This document shows, in pieces, positions 1 to 10,410 of a stretch of DNA of 64,000 nt; positions within the stretch are counted from its first letter, which is position 1, and each line of letters begins with the position of its first letter. The position numbers were made by a program, and so were the translations under genes. This stretch comes from Flaviflexus equikiangi (GTDB lineage: Bacteria > Actinomycetota > Actinomycetes > Actinomycetales > Actinomycetaceae): positions 1,240,001-1,304,000 of the forward strand of contig NZ_CP059676.1 in assembly GCF_014069875.1 (NCBI RefSeq), given 5' to 3'. The notes under the pieces are model-generated. The model saw nothing but the letters and a program-made list of their open reading frames with translations. It made no database searches and was not told the origin of the DNA.

Positions 1-1
1 T

Positions 2-580
2 GCTGTCGCAGAGGCCTACATCGATGGTCTCGAGCGTGCGGCAGACGCTGGTATCGACCTGTCGACGATCACGTCCGTCGCGTCCGTCTTCATCTCCCGT
101 ATCGACGCCGAGGTGGATGCTCGCCTGGCCACGATCGGCGGAGAGGCACTCGACCTGCAGGGCCAGGTTGCCCTGGCGAACGCGCGCCTCATGTTCGAAG
201 CGTACGAGGAGATCTTCTCCTCCCCGCGCTTCCAGCATCTGGCGGAGCAGGGCGCGCACAGGCAGCGTCCGCTGTGGGCGTCGACCGGGACGAAGAACCC
301 GGACTACTCCCCCACCCTCTATGTCGATGGGCTGGTCACCGACGGCGTCGTCAACACGATGCCGGAGGCGACCCTCGACGCCGCTTTCGAGGGCTCCGTT
401 ATCACAGGTGACACCGTCCGCGGGACGTATGACGAAGCGCGGACAGTCCTTGCCTCACTGGCTCGAGTTGGTGTAAATCTTGGCGACGTAACCAACCAGC
501 TTGAAGAGGAGGGCGTTTCCAAGTTCGAAGAATCATGGAACTCGCTCCTCGCAACCGTGAAGGACAAATTGGACAAGTGA
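2..580 (+). CDS. tal: Transaldolase, C-terminal part (5' end outside window)
   Basis: Pentose phosphate pathway enzyme that exchanges dihydroxyacetone units between sedoheptulose-7-P and glyceraldehyde-3-P. The reading frame is open from base 2 and gives 192 residues, about half of a normal actinobacterial transaldolase. Recognisable stretches are ASVFISRIDAEVD near the start, LWASTGTKNPDYSPTLYVDG in the middle and the acidic C-terminal helix KFEESWNSLLATVKDKL. The catalytic Lys lies upstream, outside the window. The stop overlaps the zwf GTG start (GTGA), so the two are translationally coupled, as in the usual tkt-tal-zwf-opcA order. Confidence 0.96.
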   Translation, partial: AVAEAYIDGLERAADAGIDLSTITSVASVFISRIDAEVDARLATIGGEALDLQGQVALANARLMFEAYEEIFSSPRFQHLAEQGAHRQRPLWASTGTKNPDYSPTLYVDGLVTDGVVNTMPEATLDAAFEGSVITGDTVRGTYDEARTVLASLARVGVNLGDVTNQLEEEGVSKFEESWNSLLATVKDKLDK

Positions 581-2085
581 CCAATCCACTTCGGCATGCC
601 GAAGATCGCCGGTTGCCGAAGATCGCGGGACCATGTTCTCTCGTGCTCTTCGGCATCACCGGGGATCTTTCCCAGCGCAAGGTGCTGCCCGCGCTCTACG
701 ACCTGGCCTCCCACGGGCTCCTTCCACCATCCTTCGCGATCACAGCGGTTGCGAGGAAGCTCAAGGAGCCACTCGAGGATATCGTCGAACGCGCCGTGCG
801 GGACTACGCTCAGACGCCCTTCAACCAGCGAGTCTTCGACCAGTTCGTGACCGGCTTGACCGCCGTCATGGGCCAATACGATGACCTCGGGACGTTCGAA
901 CGGCTCGCAGAGCGGCTCTCAGCCCTCGACACGGAATACGGCACGGGAGGCAATCACGCCTTCTACCTCGCGGTCCCGCCCGATCTGTTCGAGACCGTCT
1001 TGACGAACCTCGGCGAGGCGGGCCTGTCGGACACGAGCGAAGGCTGGCGCAGGGTCGTCATCGAGAAGCCGTTCGGGCACGACCTCGAGTCGTCCCAGGA
1101 GCTGAACGATCTCGTCACCCGAGTGTTCGATCCGGAGGACGTCTTCCGGATCGATCACTACCTGGGCAAAGAGACCGTGCAGAACCTCATGAGCCTGCGC
1201 TTCTCGAACGAGCTGTACGAGCCGCTGTGGAACTCTGACCATATCGATCACGTCCAGATCACGATGGCGGAACACATCGGCATCGGCTCGCGCGCCGGCT
1301 ACTACGACGGTGTCGGCTCCGCGAAGGATGTCATCCAGAACCATCTCCTGCAGCTTCTTGCGCTCACGGCGATGGAGGAGCCTGTCACGTTCAGCCCGGA
1401 CGACCTGCGCCAGGAGAAGGAGAAGGTCCTCGCGGCGCTCGACTTCTTCGGGCCGATCGAAGAATCCGCTGTCCGCGCCCAGTACTCGGAAGGCTGGCAG
1501 GGCGGCAAGTTCGTCAAGGCCTATCTCGACGAGGACAATATCGACCAGTCCTCGAAGACTGACACGTATGCGGCTCTTCGCCTCGGGGTGCGCACCCGTC
1601 GCTGGAACGGGGTCCCGTTCTATGTGCGCACGGGCAAGCGCCTCGCCCGGAGGGTCACCGAGATCGCGATCGTCTTCAAGAAGCCCAGCTTCCTGCCATT
1701 CGACCCGCGAGTCACCGCCGGCCAGGAGAACAACACTCTCGTCATCCGTATCCAACCCGACGAGGGTGTGACGTTCCGCTTCGGCGTGAAGATTCCCGGT
1801 GCGTCCTTCAAGGTGCGGGACGTGACGATGGACTTCTCGTACGGCCATGCCTTCACCGAGTACGCACCCGAGGCCTACGAGCGCCTCATCCTCGACGTGC
1901 TGCTCGGCGAGCCGCCCCTCTTCCCCCAGCAGAAAGAGGTCGAGGAGTCGTGGAAGATCCTCGATCGAGCATTCGAGTACTGGAACACGCTGGACACGAT
2001 CGACACGTATGCGCCGGGATCCTGGGGCCCAGCATCCTCCGATGAGATGCTGGCGCGCGATGGTCGGGCCTGGAGGAGAGCGTAA
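577..2085 (+). CDS. zwf: Glucose-6-phosphate 1-dehydrogenase
   Basis: Oxidises glucose-6-P to 6-phosphogluconolactone with NADP+, the entry step of the oxidative pentose phosphate pathway. I chose GTG at 577 (502 aa) because it overlaps the tal stop as GTGA, has AAGGA upstream, and gives the family N-terminus TNPLRHAEDRRLPKIAGP. An ATG at 535 in the same frame would overlap tal by 46 nt and is less likely. The nucleotide-binding motif FGITGDLSQRK lies at about residues 25-35, and the active-site signature RIDHYLGKETVQN at about 191-203. Length is normal. The gene ends TAATG, sharing one base with opcA. Confidence 0.97.
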   Translation: MTNPLRHAEDRRLPKIAGPCSLVLFGITGDLSQRKVLPALYDLASHGLLPPSFAITAVARKLKEPLEDIVERAVRDYAQTPFNQRVFDQFVTGLTAVMGQYDDLGTFERLAERLSALDTEYGTGGNHAFYLAVPPDLFETVLTNLGEAGLSDTSEGWRRVVIEKPFGHDLESSQELNDLVTRVFDPEDVFRIDHYLGKETVQNLMSLRFSNELYEPLWNSDHIDHVQITMAEHIGIGSRAGYYDGVGSAKDVIQNHLLQLLALTAMEEPVTFSPDDLRQEKEKVLAALDFFGPIEESAVRAQYSEGWQGGKFVKAYLDEDNIDQSSKTDTYAALRLGVRTRRWNGVPFYVRTGKRLARRVTEIAIVFKKPSFLPFDPRVTAGQENNTLVIRIQPDEGVTFRFGVKIPGASFKVRDVTMDFSYGHAFTEYAPEAYERLILDVLLGEPPLFPQQKEVEESWKILDRAFEYWNTLDTIDTYAPGSWGPASSDEMLARDGRAWRRA

Positions 2086-3017
2086 TGATTCTGCATCTTT
2101 CATCGACCACGTCGGCAGACGTCGCGGCAGAACTCGATTCGCTGCGCGACAAGTCGGGTTCGGTTGCGCTCGGCAAGGTCCTCACCCTGATCGTCGTAGC
2201 CCGCAACGATGAGTCGATCGAGGCGGCACTCGATGCGGCGGATGGGGCGTCGCTCTCGCACCCCTGCCGTATCATCGCCTATCTTCCTGACCGTCAACCC
2301 GACGCCCACGAGCCATCCCTGTCCGCCGAACTTCGTGTCGGTGGGGAAGCCGGTGTCTCCGAGGTCATCATCCTCCGTCCCGAAGGCGGTGCCGGTACCG
2401 ATCCGACATCACTTCTGCTCCCCCTCCTTCTGCCGGACACCCCGGTTGTCGTGTGGTGGAGCGAGGATGCGCCGACGAACCCTGCGAAGGATCCGATCGG
2501 TCGTCTCGCAACCCGCAGGATCACGAATTCGATCGCCAACACGAACCCGGTCCCTGTCCTGAAAGAACTCGCCAAGAACTACACCCCTGGTGATACGGAC
2601 ATGAGCTGGGCCGGTTGTACGCTGTGGCGCGGCTATCTCGCCGCGATGCTCGACGAACCGCCCTACGAGAAGGTCGACTCGGTTGAGGTCAAGGGATCGA
2701 TGGAGCACGCCTCCACCTACCTGATCTCGGCATGGCTCGGCCTGCGTCTCGATGTGCCGGTCTCTGTCTCCAACTCCCAGGGCTACGGCCTGGAGAAGGT
2801 GACGATGAAGCGAGCATCCGGAGATCTCGTCCTGCACCGCAAGGTCGGCGAAACAACCGCTCTGTTCCAGCGGCCCGGCCGTGAAGACCAGCGGGTCAAT
2901 CTCGAGACTCGCACACAGGAGCACCGTCTCATCGAGGAGCTGCAGCGCCTCGATCCCGACATCGCCTACGGGCACGTGCTCGAAGCATTCGGCAACGGAG
3001 TCGTCTCCGGCTGCTGA
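2085..3017 (+). CDS. opcA: Glucose-6-phosphate dehydrogenase assembly protein OpcA
   Basis: Actinobacterial and cyanobacterial partner of Zwf that supports assembly and redox control of the dehydrogenase. 310 aa, the usual size. The C-terminal half carries the family pattern VEVKGSMEHASTYLISAWLG around residues 205-224. The ATG overlaps the zwf TAA by one base and is preceded by GGAGGAGA inside zwf. A 6-phosphogluconolactonase gene (pgl) often follows opcA in actinobacteria; here a terminator and a gene-free stretch follow instead. Confidence 0.95.
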   Translation: MILHLSSTTSADVAAELDSLRDKSGSVALGKVLTLIVVARNDESIEAALDAADGASLSHPCRIIAYLPDRQPDAHEPSLSAELRVGGEAGVSEVIILRPEGGAGTDPTSLLLPLLLPDTPVVVWWSEDAPTNPAKDPIGRLATRRITNSIANTNPVPVLKELAKNYTPGDTDMSWAGCTLWRGYLAAMLDEPPYEKVDSVEVKGSMEHASTYLISAWLGLRLDVPVSVSNSQGYGLEKVTMKRASGDLVLHRKVGETTALFQRPGREDQRVNLETRTQEHRLIEELQRLDPDIAYGHVLEAFGNGVVSGC

Positions 3018-3019
3018 CG

Positions 3020-3060
3020 CTCATGGGCCGCGGGCAGATTCCTCGCCCGCGGCCCATGAG
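3020..3060 (+). terminator. Strong hairpin terminator after opcA
   Basis: A perfect 16-bp inverted repeat (arms 3020-3035 and 3045-3060, 9-nt loop) starts 2 nt after the opcA stop. The stem core is GGGCCGCGGGC. There is no T-tract on the plus strand, as is common for actinobacterial terminators. Confidence 0.85.
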
Positions 3061-3788
3061 ACCGCACCCTCGCATCGCCCGCCGTTCCATCCAGCATGTG
3101 GATGCATTGTGCTGCCCTGTTGAGCATCACGCGATGCGTCGTGTGCAGTGAACTCTGCCCTCGCGAGATCCACTGCGCGAAGAAGCCTCCACTATCGGCC
3201 CGTAATCTGCGACCATCCCTCACTGCCTTTCGTGGCGGACCCGCGAGTTTCTCCATACACGTGCTCCTCATCGCTCGTCGCAGCCGCCTGAGATAGCACA
3301 CAGCTGAGGGATGCGGCCGATTCTCGGCATTATGCATGATTGAGAGATTTCAATGATCATGGATAACGAATTATGGCGTTCGTGGGCCTCCGACAGGATC
3401 TCGATAGGCCGCGTCGACGGTTGGCGGACGTGGAGGCATTGTTGCTGCGATAGCCGACAGGATTCCGACCGTGAAATCAACCCGCGGCGGAGCATGCATT
3501 CGTCATGACAGCGCCAATCGCGGCGCTGAGGGTGGGCCCCCGGTGGCGTATGCCGTGCGGGGAACGACCAGAGCAATGGTGAACACCCGAGCAGACTGCC
3601 GCATGTGGACACCAGGCGATTAGCTGGACGACGTCATCCACCACTCCGATTCCGAGGACCGTCTGGACGAGGCCCCTGCCCAATGCGGCAGATTCCAGAT
3701 AACGTCTAGCCAGGCTACTGGGGGTCCGTCAGGAACTGTCTCGACAGATGTGCATCCACGCCGGGCGGGCACTCGTCTGCGAACAAAA
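3061..3788. other. Gene-free stretch between convergent opcA and secG
   Basis: 728 bp with no reading frame I can support. Short open frames occur on both strands but none has both a ribosome binding site and a recognisable protein. Two adjacent minus-strand frames (about 3477-3683 and 3268-3612) read like broken hydrophobic protein fragments and could be gene remnants; I do not recognise them. A more AT-rich patch sits at about 3325-3385. Confidence 0.6.
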
Positions 3789-3819
3789 GGTTCCTCCCGG
3801 GCGATGCCCGGGAGGAACC
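3789..3819 (-). terminator. Intrinsic terminator after secG
   Basis: A 14-bp perfect stem (3789-3802 and 3806-3819) with a 3-nt loop, read on the minus strand as GGTTCCTCCCGGGC / GCCCGGGAGGAACC and followed by TTTTGTTC. It ends the gap-pgk-tpiA-secG transcript. Confidence 0.9.
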
Positions 3820-3835
3820 CTGATGTCTCGGTCGT

Positions 3836-4078
3836 CTACTGGAACTTGACGATGAGACCGTAGAGGATGATGCAGACTCCCCATGTGACTGCGATGCCGA
3901 CGGTGATGCGGTTGAGGTTCCGCTCAGCGACCCCCGAGGAGCGCATGGCTGACGACATTCCGCCGCCGAACATGTCGGAGACGCCCCCGCCCTTGCCCTT
4001 ATGGAGCAGGATGGAGAGTACAAGCAGCAGGGATGAGATCACCAGCAGAATGGTGACGATCGTCTTAATGATGTCCAC
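3836..4078 (-). CDS. secG: Preprotein translocase subunit SecG
   Basis: Small membrane subunit of the SecYEG export channel. 80 aa with two hydrophobic segments (about residues 5-26 and 57-76) separated by the family loop LLHKGKGGGVSDMFGGG. The gene is last in the gap-pgk-tpiA-secG series, 50 bp after tpiA, and is followed by an intrinsic terminator. A GAAAGGA ribosome binding site precedes the ATG. This placement after tpiA is usual in actinobacteria. Confidence 0.95.
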   Translation of the reverse strand: MDIIKTIVTILLVISSLLLVLSILLHKGKGGGVSDMFGGGMSSAMRSSGVAERNLNRITVGIAVTWGVCIILYGLIVKFQ

Positions 4079-4128
4079 GATGTCCTTTCGGTCCGTCGTC
4101 CAGTGTAGTCGACCGGGTGCGGGGCGAC

Positions 4129-4905
4129 CTAACCGTTGTAGCGGGCGATCTTCGCGAATTCATCGGCCTTGAGGGATGCTCCGCCGACGAGCGCGCCGTC
4201 GACATCCTTCTCAGCCATGATCTCCGCGACGTTGTCGGACTTGACGGAGCCGCCGTAGAGGATACGGGTCGAGTCCGCAGTCTCCTGGTCGTACAGCTCG
4301 GCGATCTTCTCGCGGATGGCGCCACAGACTTCCTGGGCGTCCGCCGGGGTCGCAACTTCGCCGGTGCCGATGGCCCAGACGGGCTCGTAGGCGATGACGA
4401 GATTCGCGACGTTCTCGGCGGCGATGTCCTTGAGGGCACCTTCGACCTGGGCGAGCGTGTAGGGGACCTGATCCCCTGCCTTGCGGATATCGAGGCCTTC
4501 GCCGACGCAGATGATGGGGGTGATGCCGGCGGCAATCGCCTTCTTCGTCTTCGCGTTGACGAGCTCATCGGACTCGTTGTGGTATTCGCGGCGTTCCGAG
4601 TGGCCGATAGCGACGTAGGTCGCGCCGAGAGCCTTGAGCATCGATGCGGAGATCTCGCCCGTGTAGGCGCCGGAATCCTGTGCGGAAATATCCTGGGCGC
4701 CGTAGCCGATCTCGAGCTTGTCGGCATCGACGACGGTCTGGACGGTGCGAAGATCGGTGAACGGTGGCAGGACGACAACCTCGACCTGGCCGTAGTCGTG
4801 CTTCATGTCCTTCAAGGTCCATGCGAGCTTCTGGACGAGCTGGTTAGCCTCGAGGTGATCGAGGTTCATCTTCCAGTTGCCTGCCATCAAAGGGGTGCGT
4901 GCCAT
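4129..4905 (-). CDS. tpiA: Triosephosphate isomerase
   Basis: Interconverts dihydroxyacetone phosphate and glyceraldehyde-3-P. 258 aa TIM barrel with all catalytic parts visible: Lys in AGNWKMN (about residues 8-14), the electrophilic His in IGHSERREY, the catalytic Glu in [11 protein letters not shown] followed by the mobile loop, and the phosphate-binding [10 protein letters not shown]. The start lies 2 nt after the pgk stop, so translation is coupled. Confidence 0.98.
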   Translation of the reverse strand: MARTPLMAGNWKMNLDHLEANQLVQKLAWTLKDMKHDYGQVEVVVLPPFTDLRTVQTVVDADKLEIGYGAQDISAQDSGAYTGEISASMLKALGATYVAIGHSERREYHNESDELVNAKTKKAIAAGITPIICVGEGLDIRKAGDQVPYTLAQVEGALKDIAAENVANLVIAYEPVWAIGTGEVATPADAQEVCGAIREKIAELYDQETADSTRILYGGSVKSDNVAEIMAEKDVDGALVGGASLKADEFAKIARYNG

Positions 4906-4907
4906 GT

Positions 4908-6098
4908 CTAGTCCTCCAGGATTGAGATGCCCGGCAGGTCCTTGCCCTCGAGGAATTCGAGGGAGGCGCCGCCACCGGTTGAGATATGAGAGAAGGTTGC
5001 CTCGTCGAAACCGAGAGTGCGAACCGCAGCGGCGGAGTCTCCCCCGCCGACAATCGTGTAGCCGGACGCGTCGGACATCGCCTTCGCGACGGCCTTCGTG
5101 CCGCCGGCGAAAGCATCGAACTCGAAGACGCCCATGGGGCCGTTCCAGACGATCGTCTTCGCGTCAGCGATCTTCGAGGCATACAGCTCGGCCGACTTCG
5201 GGCCGATATCCAGGCCCATCTCGCCGGCCGGGATCGCGTTCGCATCGACAACCGTGGCCGGCGCATCCGCCTTGAACTCGGGTGCGACAACAACATCGAT
5301 GGGAAGGACGATCTCGACTCCGCGTTCCTTCGCGGTCTCGAGGTAGCCCTTGACTGTCTCGACCTGGTCCTCTTCGAGGAGGGATGAACCCACCTCGTGG
5401 CCCTGGGCCTTGAGGAACGTGAATGCCATGCCGCCGCCGATGAGGAGACGGTCTGCCTTCTCGAGGAGGTTCTTGATGACGCCCAGCTTGTCAGACACCT
5501 TGGAGCCGCCGAGGATGACGACGTAGGGACGATCCGGATCGTTCGTTGCCTTCGACAGGGAGTCGATCTCCTTGAAGACGAGCTCGCCGGCTGCCGAGGG
5601 AAGCTTCTGGGCGATGTCGTAGACGGACGCCTGCTTGCGGTGCACGACACCGAAACCATCCGAGACGTACAGGTCCGCAAGTGCCGCATACTCGTCGGCG
5701 AGTGCGGAGCGCTCCGCGTCATCCTTCGAGGTTTCGCGAGCATCGAAGCGGACGTTCTCGACGAGGGCGATATCGCCTTCGGCGAGGCCGGCGGCGACCT
5801 TCTTGGCGCTCTCGCCGACGGTGTCCTCCGCGAGGACAACGTTCTTTCCGGTGAGTTCACCGAGACGCTTCGCGACGGGAGCGAGCGAGAACTTCGGGTC
5901 CGGGGTGCCCTTCGGGCGGCCCAGGTGTGCCATGACGAGCACCTTCGCGCCAGCATTGGCGAGGCGGGTCAGTGTGGGGAGGGCAGCCTTGATACGACCG
6001 TCGTCGGTGATGGTGCCGCCGTCGAGGGGAACGTTGAAGTCCGAGCGAACAAGAACGACCTTGCCGCGGACATCTCCGAGCGATTCGAGTGTCTTCAT
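4908..6098 (-). CDS. pgk: Phosphoglycerate kinase
   Basis: Makes ATP from 1,3-bisphosphoglycerate. I chose ATG at 6098 (396 aa), which has GAAAGGAC upstream and yields the normal N-terminus [21 protein letters not shown] longer in-frame start at 6158 would run through the hairpin that follows gap. The substrate motif [23 protein letters not shown], and the C-terminal nucleotide loop with GGGDSAAAV are all present. It lies between gap and tpiA. Confidence 0.97.
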   Translation of the reverse strand: MKTLESLGDVRGKVVLVRSDFNVPLDGGTITDDGRIKAALPTLTRLANAGAKVLVMAHLGRPKGTPDPKFSLAPVAKRLGELTGKNVVLAEDTVGESAKKVAAGLAEGDIALVENVRFDARETSKDDAERSALADEYAALADLYVSDGFGVVHRKQASVYDIAQKLPSAAGELVFKEIDSLSKATNDPDRPYVVILGGSKVSDKLGVIKNLLEKADRLLIGGGMAFTFLKAQGHEVGSSLLEEDQVETVKGYLETAKERGVEIVLPIDVVVAPEFKADAPATVVDANAIPAGEMGLDIGPKSAELYASKIADAKTIVWNGPMGVFEFDAFAGGTKAVAKAMSDASGYTIVGGGDSAAAVRTLGFDEATFSHISTGGGASLEFLEGKDLPGISILED

Positions 6099-6116
6099 AC
6101 GTGTCCTTTCAAGAAA

Positions 6117-6150
6117 GACGCCCGCGCCCCGGTATGGGTGCGCGGGCGTC
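6117..6150 (-). terminator. Intercistronic hairpin between gap and pgk
   Basis: Inverted repeat with 11-bp arms GACGCCCGCGC / GCGCGGGCGTC (6117-6127 and 6140-6150), 12-nt loop, followed on the minus strand by TTTCTT. It begins 20 nt after the gap stop and ends 18 nt before the pgk start. It could partly terminate or stabilise the gap mRNA, giving more GapDH than Pgk. Confidence 0.75.
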
Positions 6151-6170
6151 AAACTCAACTACTTAGAGTT

Positions 6171-7291
<1,121 letters not shown>

Positions 7292-7370
7292 CTCTTTCCA
7301 CGCCCGTTCGAGATGGGACTATGGTAATTGGTGAGTTTGTTCTCCAAAGGCGAAGAGCACCGCACGAATC

Positions 7371-8354
7371 TCAGTTCCGCCCGCGCCGCAAATCGTTGAC
7401 AACGTCTATGGTTGAGGGGATTCCAAGCTCCGCGGCACGCTTGTCCGCCATCGTGTTCAGCCGCCTCAGACGCCCCGCCACAGCATCCTTCGTCGCCACC
7501 GGGTTGAGGCGTTCACCGAGCAGGTTCAGGGAATCGTCAGGGTATTTCATGCGGAACTCCCCTGCCTCGCGCAGATTCTCGGGCACATCGTCCCCGAGGA
7601 TCTCGAAGGCCCGCTTGACTCGGATCACCGCGACGACTGCGGCGTCGGCACTCCGCCTCATGTTCGCGTCATCGAAGTTCGCGAGACGGTTCGCGGTCCC
7701 CGTCACCTCACGCTCTGTCCGCAGCTCTTCCCACCGCAGCACGGCATCGTTCGCTCCCATGCGGTTGAGCATGGCTGCGATGCCATCGCCCTCGCGGATA
7801 TCGACCCGGTAGGCCCCGCGAGACTCCCGCGCCCGATAGGGCACGTTGAGACGGCGAGCAAGCCCTCCCAGAGCATACGACGCCTCAAGGCCTGGGCAGA
7901 TCACTTCGAGCGACGCGTTGCGCCCCGGTTCGAGGAGCGCGCCGCGGGCGAGGAACGCTCCCCGCCATGCGGCCGCGGCGTCTGCCTTCGACCCTCCCAC
8001 GACCGTGGGAGGCAGGCCCCGCACGGGACGGCCATACGTGTCGATGAGGCCGATGCGGCGGGCGATACGTTCACCCTCTCGCCCGATCCGGACGACGTAG
8101 TGGTGGATTCCGCGGGCACCGCTCGACATGGTGTGGAGCTCCGGCTCGACCCGGTAGGTGCGGCTGACGAGCTCGCGCAGGCGCCGAGCAGACCCGGCAT
8201 GGCCGAGCTCAGCCTGGAGGGCAACCCGCCCGGAGTTGATGTGGATGCCGCCGGCAAAACGAAACATCGTGGCGATCTCAGCCACCGCTGCGGTGGCCAT
8301 ACTGGCCTCGACCGAGGCCAGTTCGTCTTTCACGCTGGTTGTCAGGGCAGACAT
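7371..8354 (-). CDS. whiA: Sporulation/cell-division regulator WhiA
   Basis: DNA-binding protein of Gram-positive bacteria with an N-terminal LAGLIDADG-like domain and a C-terminal helix-turn-helix. In Streptomyces it acts with WhiB on septation genes. 327 aa, normal size. Typical parts are TTSVKDELASVE at the N-terminus, the central KADAAAAWRGAFLARGALLEPGR (two stretches at about 119-141) and the C-terminal RMKYPDDSLNLLGE. It follows yvcK and rapZ, the conserved rapZ-yvcK-whiA trio. Confidence 0.95.
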   Translation of the reverse strand: MSALTTSVKDELASVEASMATAAVAEIATMFRFAGGIHINSGRVALQAELGHAGSARRLRELVSRTYRVEPELHTMSSGARGIHHYVVRIGREGERIARRIGLIDTYGRPVRGLPPTVVGGSKADAAAAWRGAFLARGALLEPGRNASLEVICPGLEASYALGGLARRLNVPYRARESRGAYRVDIREGDGIAAMLNRMGANDAVLRWEELRTEREVTGTANRLANFDDANMRRSADAAVVAVIRVKRAFEILGDDVPENLREAGEFRMKYPDDSLNLLGERLNPVATKDAVAGRLRRLNTMADKRAAELGIPSTIDVVNDLRRGRN

Positions 8355-8408
8355 TCGTGTCGTTGATCCTTTACTTGAGAGATGGTGGCCCGCAAGGGCC
8401 TAGCTATC

Positions 8409-9374
8409 CTACCGCTTATCCGCGAGGTCGCCGATCGTGCCTTCGAAAGCATCGCGCAGCGCCGCCGCGAAACGGAGCGGATCGTGCACGCCCGGATCGT
8501 CCAGCGTGTGTATCTGGCGCAGGATCAGGCTGGCGTCGATGGCGGTGACACTGTCGTCGAGCTTCGTCAGGTCGTCGATGGCGGTGGGGTCGGCGATGAC
8601 GACGTCCGGACGGAGCCCAGCGGAATGGCTGATGAAGCTCTTGATGTGGTCAGCATGGCACATATCGGACGTCTCCTCGTCACTCGTCAGATTGAGTGCG
8701 AGCAGGGTCTTCGCGGAGCTCTCCGCGAGTGCGCGGCGAATATCCGGGAGCATGAGGTGCGGAATGACAGACGTGTACCACGATCCCGGCCCGAAGACTG
8801 CCCAGTCGGCGTCTGCGATGGCATCGAGGACGGCGGGGTGGGCTGTCGCGTCCGTGGGGAAGAGCCTGACCTTCTCCACTCGCCCGGGTGCGATCGCGAC
8901 CTTGGATTGTCCACGCACGATCTTCTTCAAGCCATTGTCGTGCACGTCGGCTTCGATCTCCATGGGGACGTCGCTCATGGGGAGGACTCTCCCGTGGACG
9001 CCGAGGAGCCTGCCGACGAAGTCGAGGCCTTCCGCATTGTCTCCCAGAAGGTTCCAGACGGAGGCGATGAGAAGGTTGCCGGTTGCGTGATTGTTGAGCG
9101 GGCCGTCTGTCGCGTAGCGATGCTGGAGGACGTCTCGCCACATCTGTCCCCATTCGCCGTCGTCGCACAGTGCGGACAGTGCCATGCGGAGGTCTCCGGG
9201 CGGGAGGATGCCGAGCTCGGACCGCAGCCGGCCGGACGACCCACCATCATCCGCGACGGTGACGACCGCTGTCAGGTTGCCCGTGACGTGCCGGAGTGCC
9301 GACAGTGTTGCGTAGAGCCCGTGGCCGCCTCCGAAGGCGACGACTTTGGGGCCGCGTGCACCGGTTGGGAGCAT
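8409..9374 (-). CDS. yvcK: Gluconeogenesis factor family protein YvcK (CofD-like)
   Basis: Member of the YvcK/CofD family. It binds UDP-sugars in Bacillus and mycobacteria and links carbon status to cell-wall synthesis. 321 aa. Visible family motifs are VAFGGGHGLYATLSALR near residues 11-27, VADDGGSSGRLR at about 41-52 and FGPGSWYTSVIPHLMLP in the C-terminal half. A GGGAGGGAA ribosome binding site precedes the ATG, which lies 1 bp after rapZ. Confidence 0.95.
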   Translation of the reverse strand: MLPTGARGPKVVAFGGGHGLYATLSALRHVTGNLTAVVTVADDGGSSGRLRSELGILPPGDLRMALSALCDDGEWGQMWRDVLQHRYATDGPLNNHATGNLLIASVWNLLGDNAEGLDFVGRLLGVHGRVLPMSDVPMEIEADVHDNGLKKIVRGQSKVAIAPGRVEKVRLFPTDATAHPAVLDAIADADWAVFGPGSWYTSVIPHLMLPDIRRALAESSAKTLLALNLTSDEETSDMCHADHIKSFISHSAGLRPDVVIADPTAIDDLTKLDDSVTAIDASLILRQIHTLDDPGVHDPLRFAAALRDAFEGTIGDLADKR

Positions 9375-9375
9375 G

Positions 9376-10374
9376 CTATTCCCTCCCGAGGTCGCGGTGG
9401 ACGGTCACGGTGCGGGAGCCGTGGCTGCGGAGGCCTTCGGCGATCCGTTCGGAGATGGCGACGGAGCGATGCTTGCCTCCCGTACATCCGACTGCGATGG
9501 TGACGTTCGGTTTGAGTTCGCGTTCGTATCCCGCGAGGACGGAGGCGATGAGGTCGATGTACTTGTCCACGAACTCTGTCACGCCCTCCTGGGAGAGGAC
9601 GTAGTCCTGGACGGGGGCGTCGTGCCCGGTGAGGTTCCGCAGCTCTCCGATCCAATAGGGGTTGGCGATGAAGCGGACGTCGACGACGTGGTCCGCGTCC
9701 ATCGGCAGACCATATTTGAAGCCGAACGACATGACGGTGACGCGGGTGCCGAGTTCGCCCTCTGCTGCGACAAGTCGGCGCACCTGTCGGGCCAGGTCGT
9801 GGACGGACAGATCGGAGGTGTCGATGATGGTGTCTGCGCGCCCGCGCAGTCCGGCAACGAGTGTGCGTTCCTCGTGGACTGCGTCGAGGAGCCTCCCGAC
9901 GGTTTGGAGCGGGTGGGGCCTGCGGACGGACTCGTAGCGCTGGACGAGGACATCGTCGTCGCAGTCGAGGAAGATGATCCGATGCTGGATTCCGGATCGT
10001 TGGAGCTCGTCGAGGACGGTGAGCAGTTCGGCGAAGTACTCGCCGCCGCGCACGTCGACGACGACGGCAATGCGGCGGACGGATCCGGTCGGGGAGATCA
10101 GGCCGGTCAGTGCTTTGAGGAGTCTCGGGGGAAGGTTGTCGACCACGTACCAGTCAAGATCCTCGAGGACGGCGGCCGCACGGCTCTTGCCGGCTCCTGA
10201 CATGCCGGTCATGATGATGAGCTCGGGAGCCCACGGGTCGCGGGCGGTCGCTTCCGCCTCGGCGTCTGGCACCCAGGCCGGGAACGAATCGGTATCGTCA
10301 GTCCTCACGTCTTCCATGCCCTCTATCGTGCCAGGTTTGTCGGGCCTTCGGGGACTGTGAGGAGACCTCCCCAT
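9376..10374 (-). CDS. rapZ: RNase adapter / nucleotide-binding protein RapZ (YvcJ)
   Basis: P-loop nucleotide-binding protein. In E. coli RapZ guides RNase E to the GlmZ sRNA; the actinobacterial role is less clear. Walker A MTGMSGAGKSRAA is at about residues 55-67 and DWYVVDNLPPRLL follows. The C-terminal domain contains IAVGCTGGKHRSVAISE. Start: ATG at 10374 (332 aa), with GAGGG 7 nt upstream. GTG at 10377 and ATG at 10317 are alternatives; the first 50 residues are poorly conserved, so the exact start is uncertain. Confidence 0.94.
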   Translation of the reverse strand: MGRSPHSPRRPDKPGTIEGMEDVRTDDTDSFPAWVPDAEAEATARDPWAPELIIMTGMSGAGKSRAAAVLEDLDWYVVDNLPPRLLKALTGLISPTGSVRRIAVVVDVRGGEYFAELLTVLDELQRSGIQHRIIFLDCDDDVLVQRYESVRRPHPLQTVGRLLDAVHEERTLVAGLRGRADTIIDTSDLSVHDLARQVRRLVAAEGELGTRVTVMSFGFKYGLPMDADHVVDVRFIANPYWIGELRNLTGHDAPVQDYVLSQEGVTEFVDKYIDLIASVLAGYERELKPNVTIAVGCTGGKHRSVAISERIAEGLRSHGSRTVTVHRDLGRE

Positions 10375-10410
10375 CACTCAGCCCTCGGGTGTCATCTTCC
10401 CGCAGGCCGT

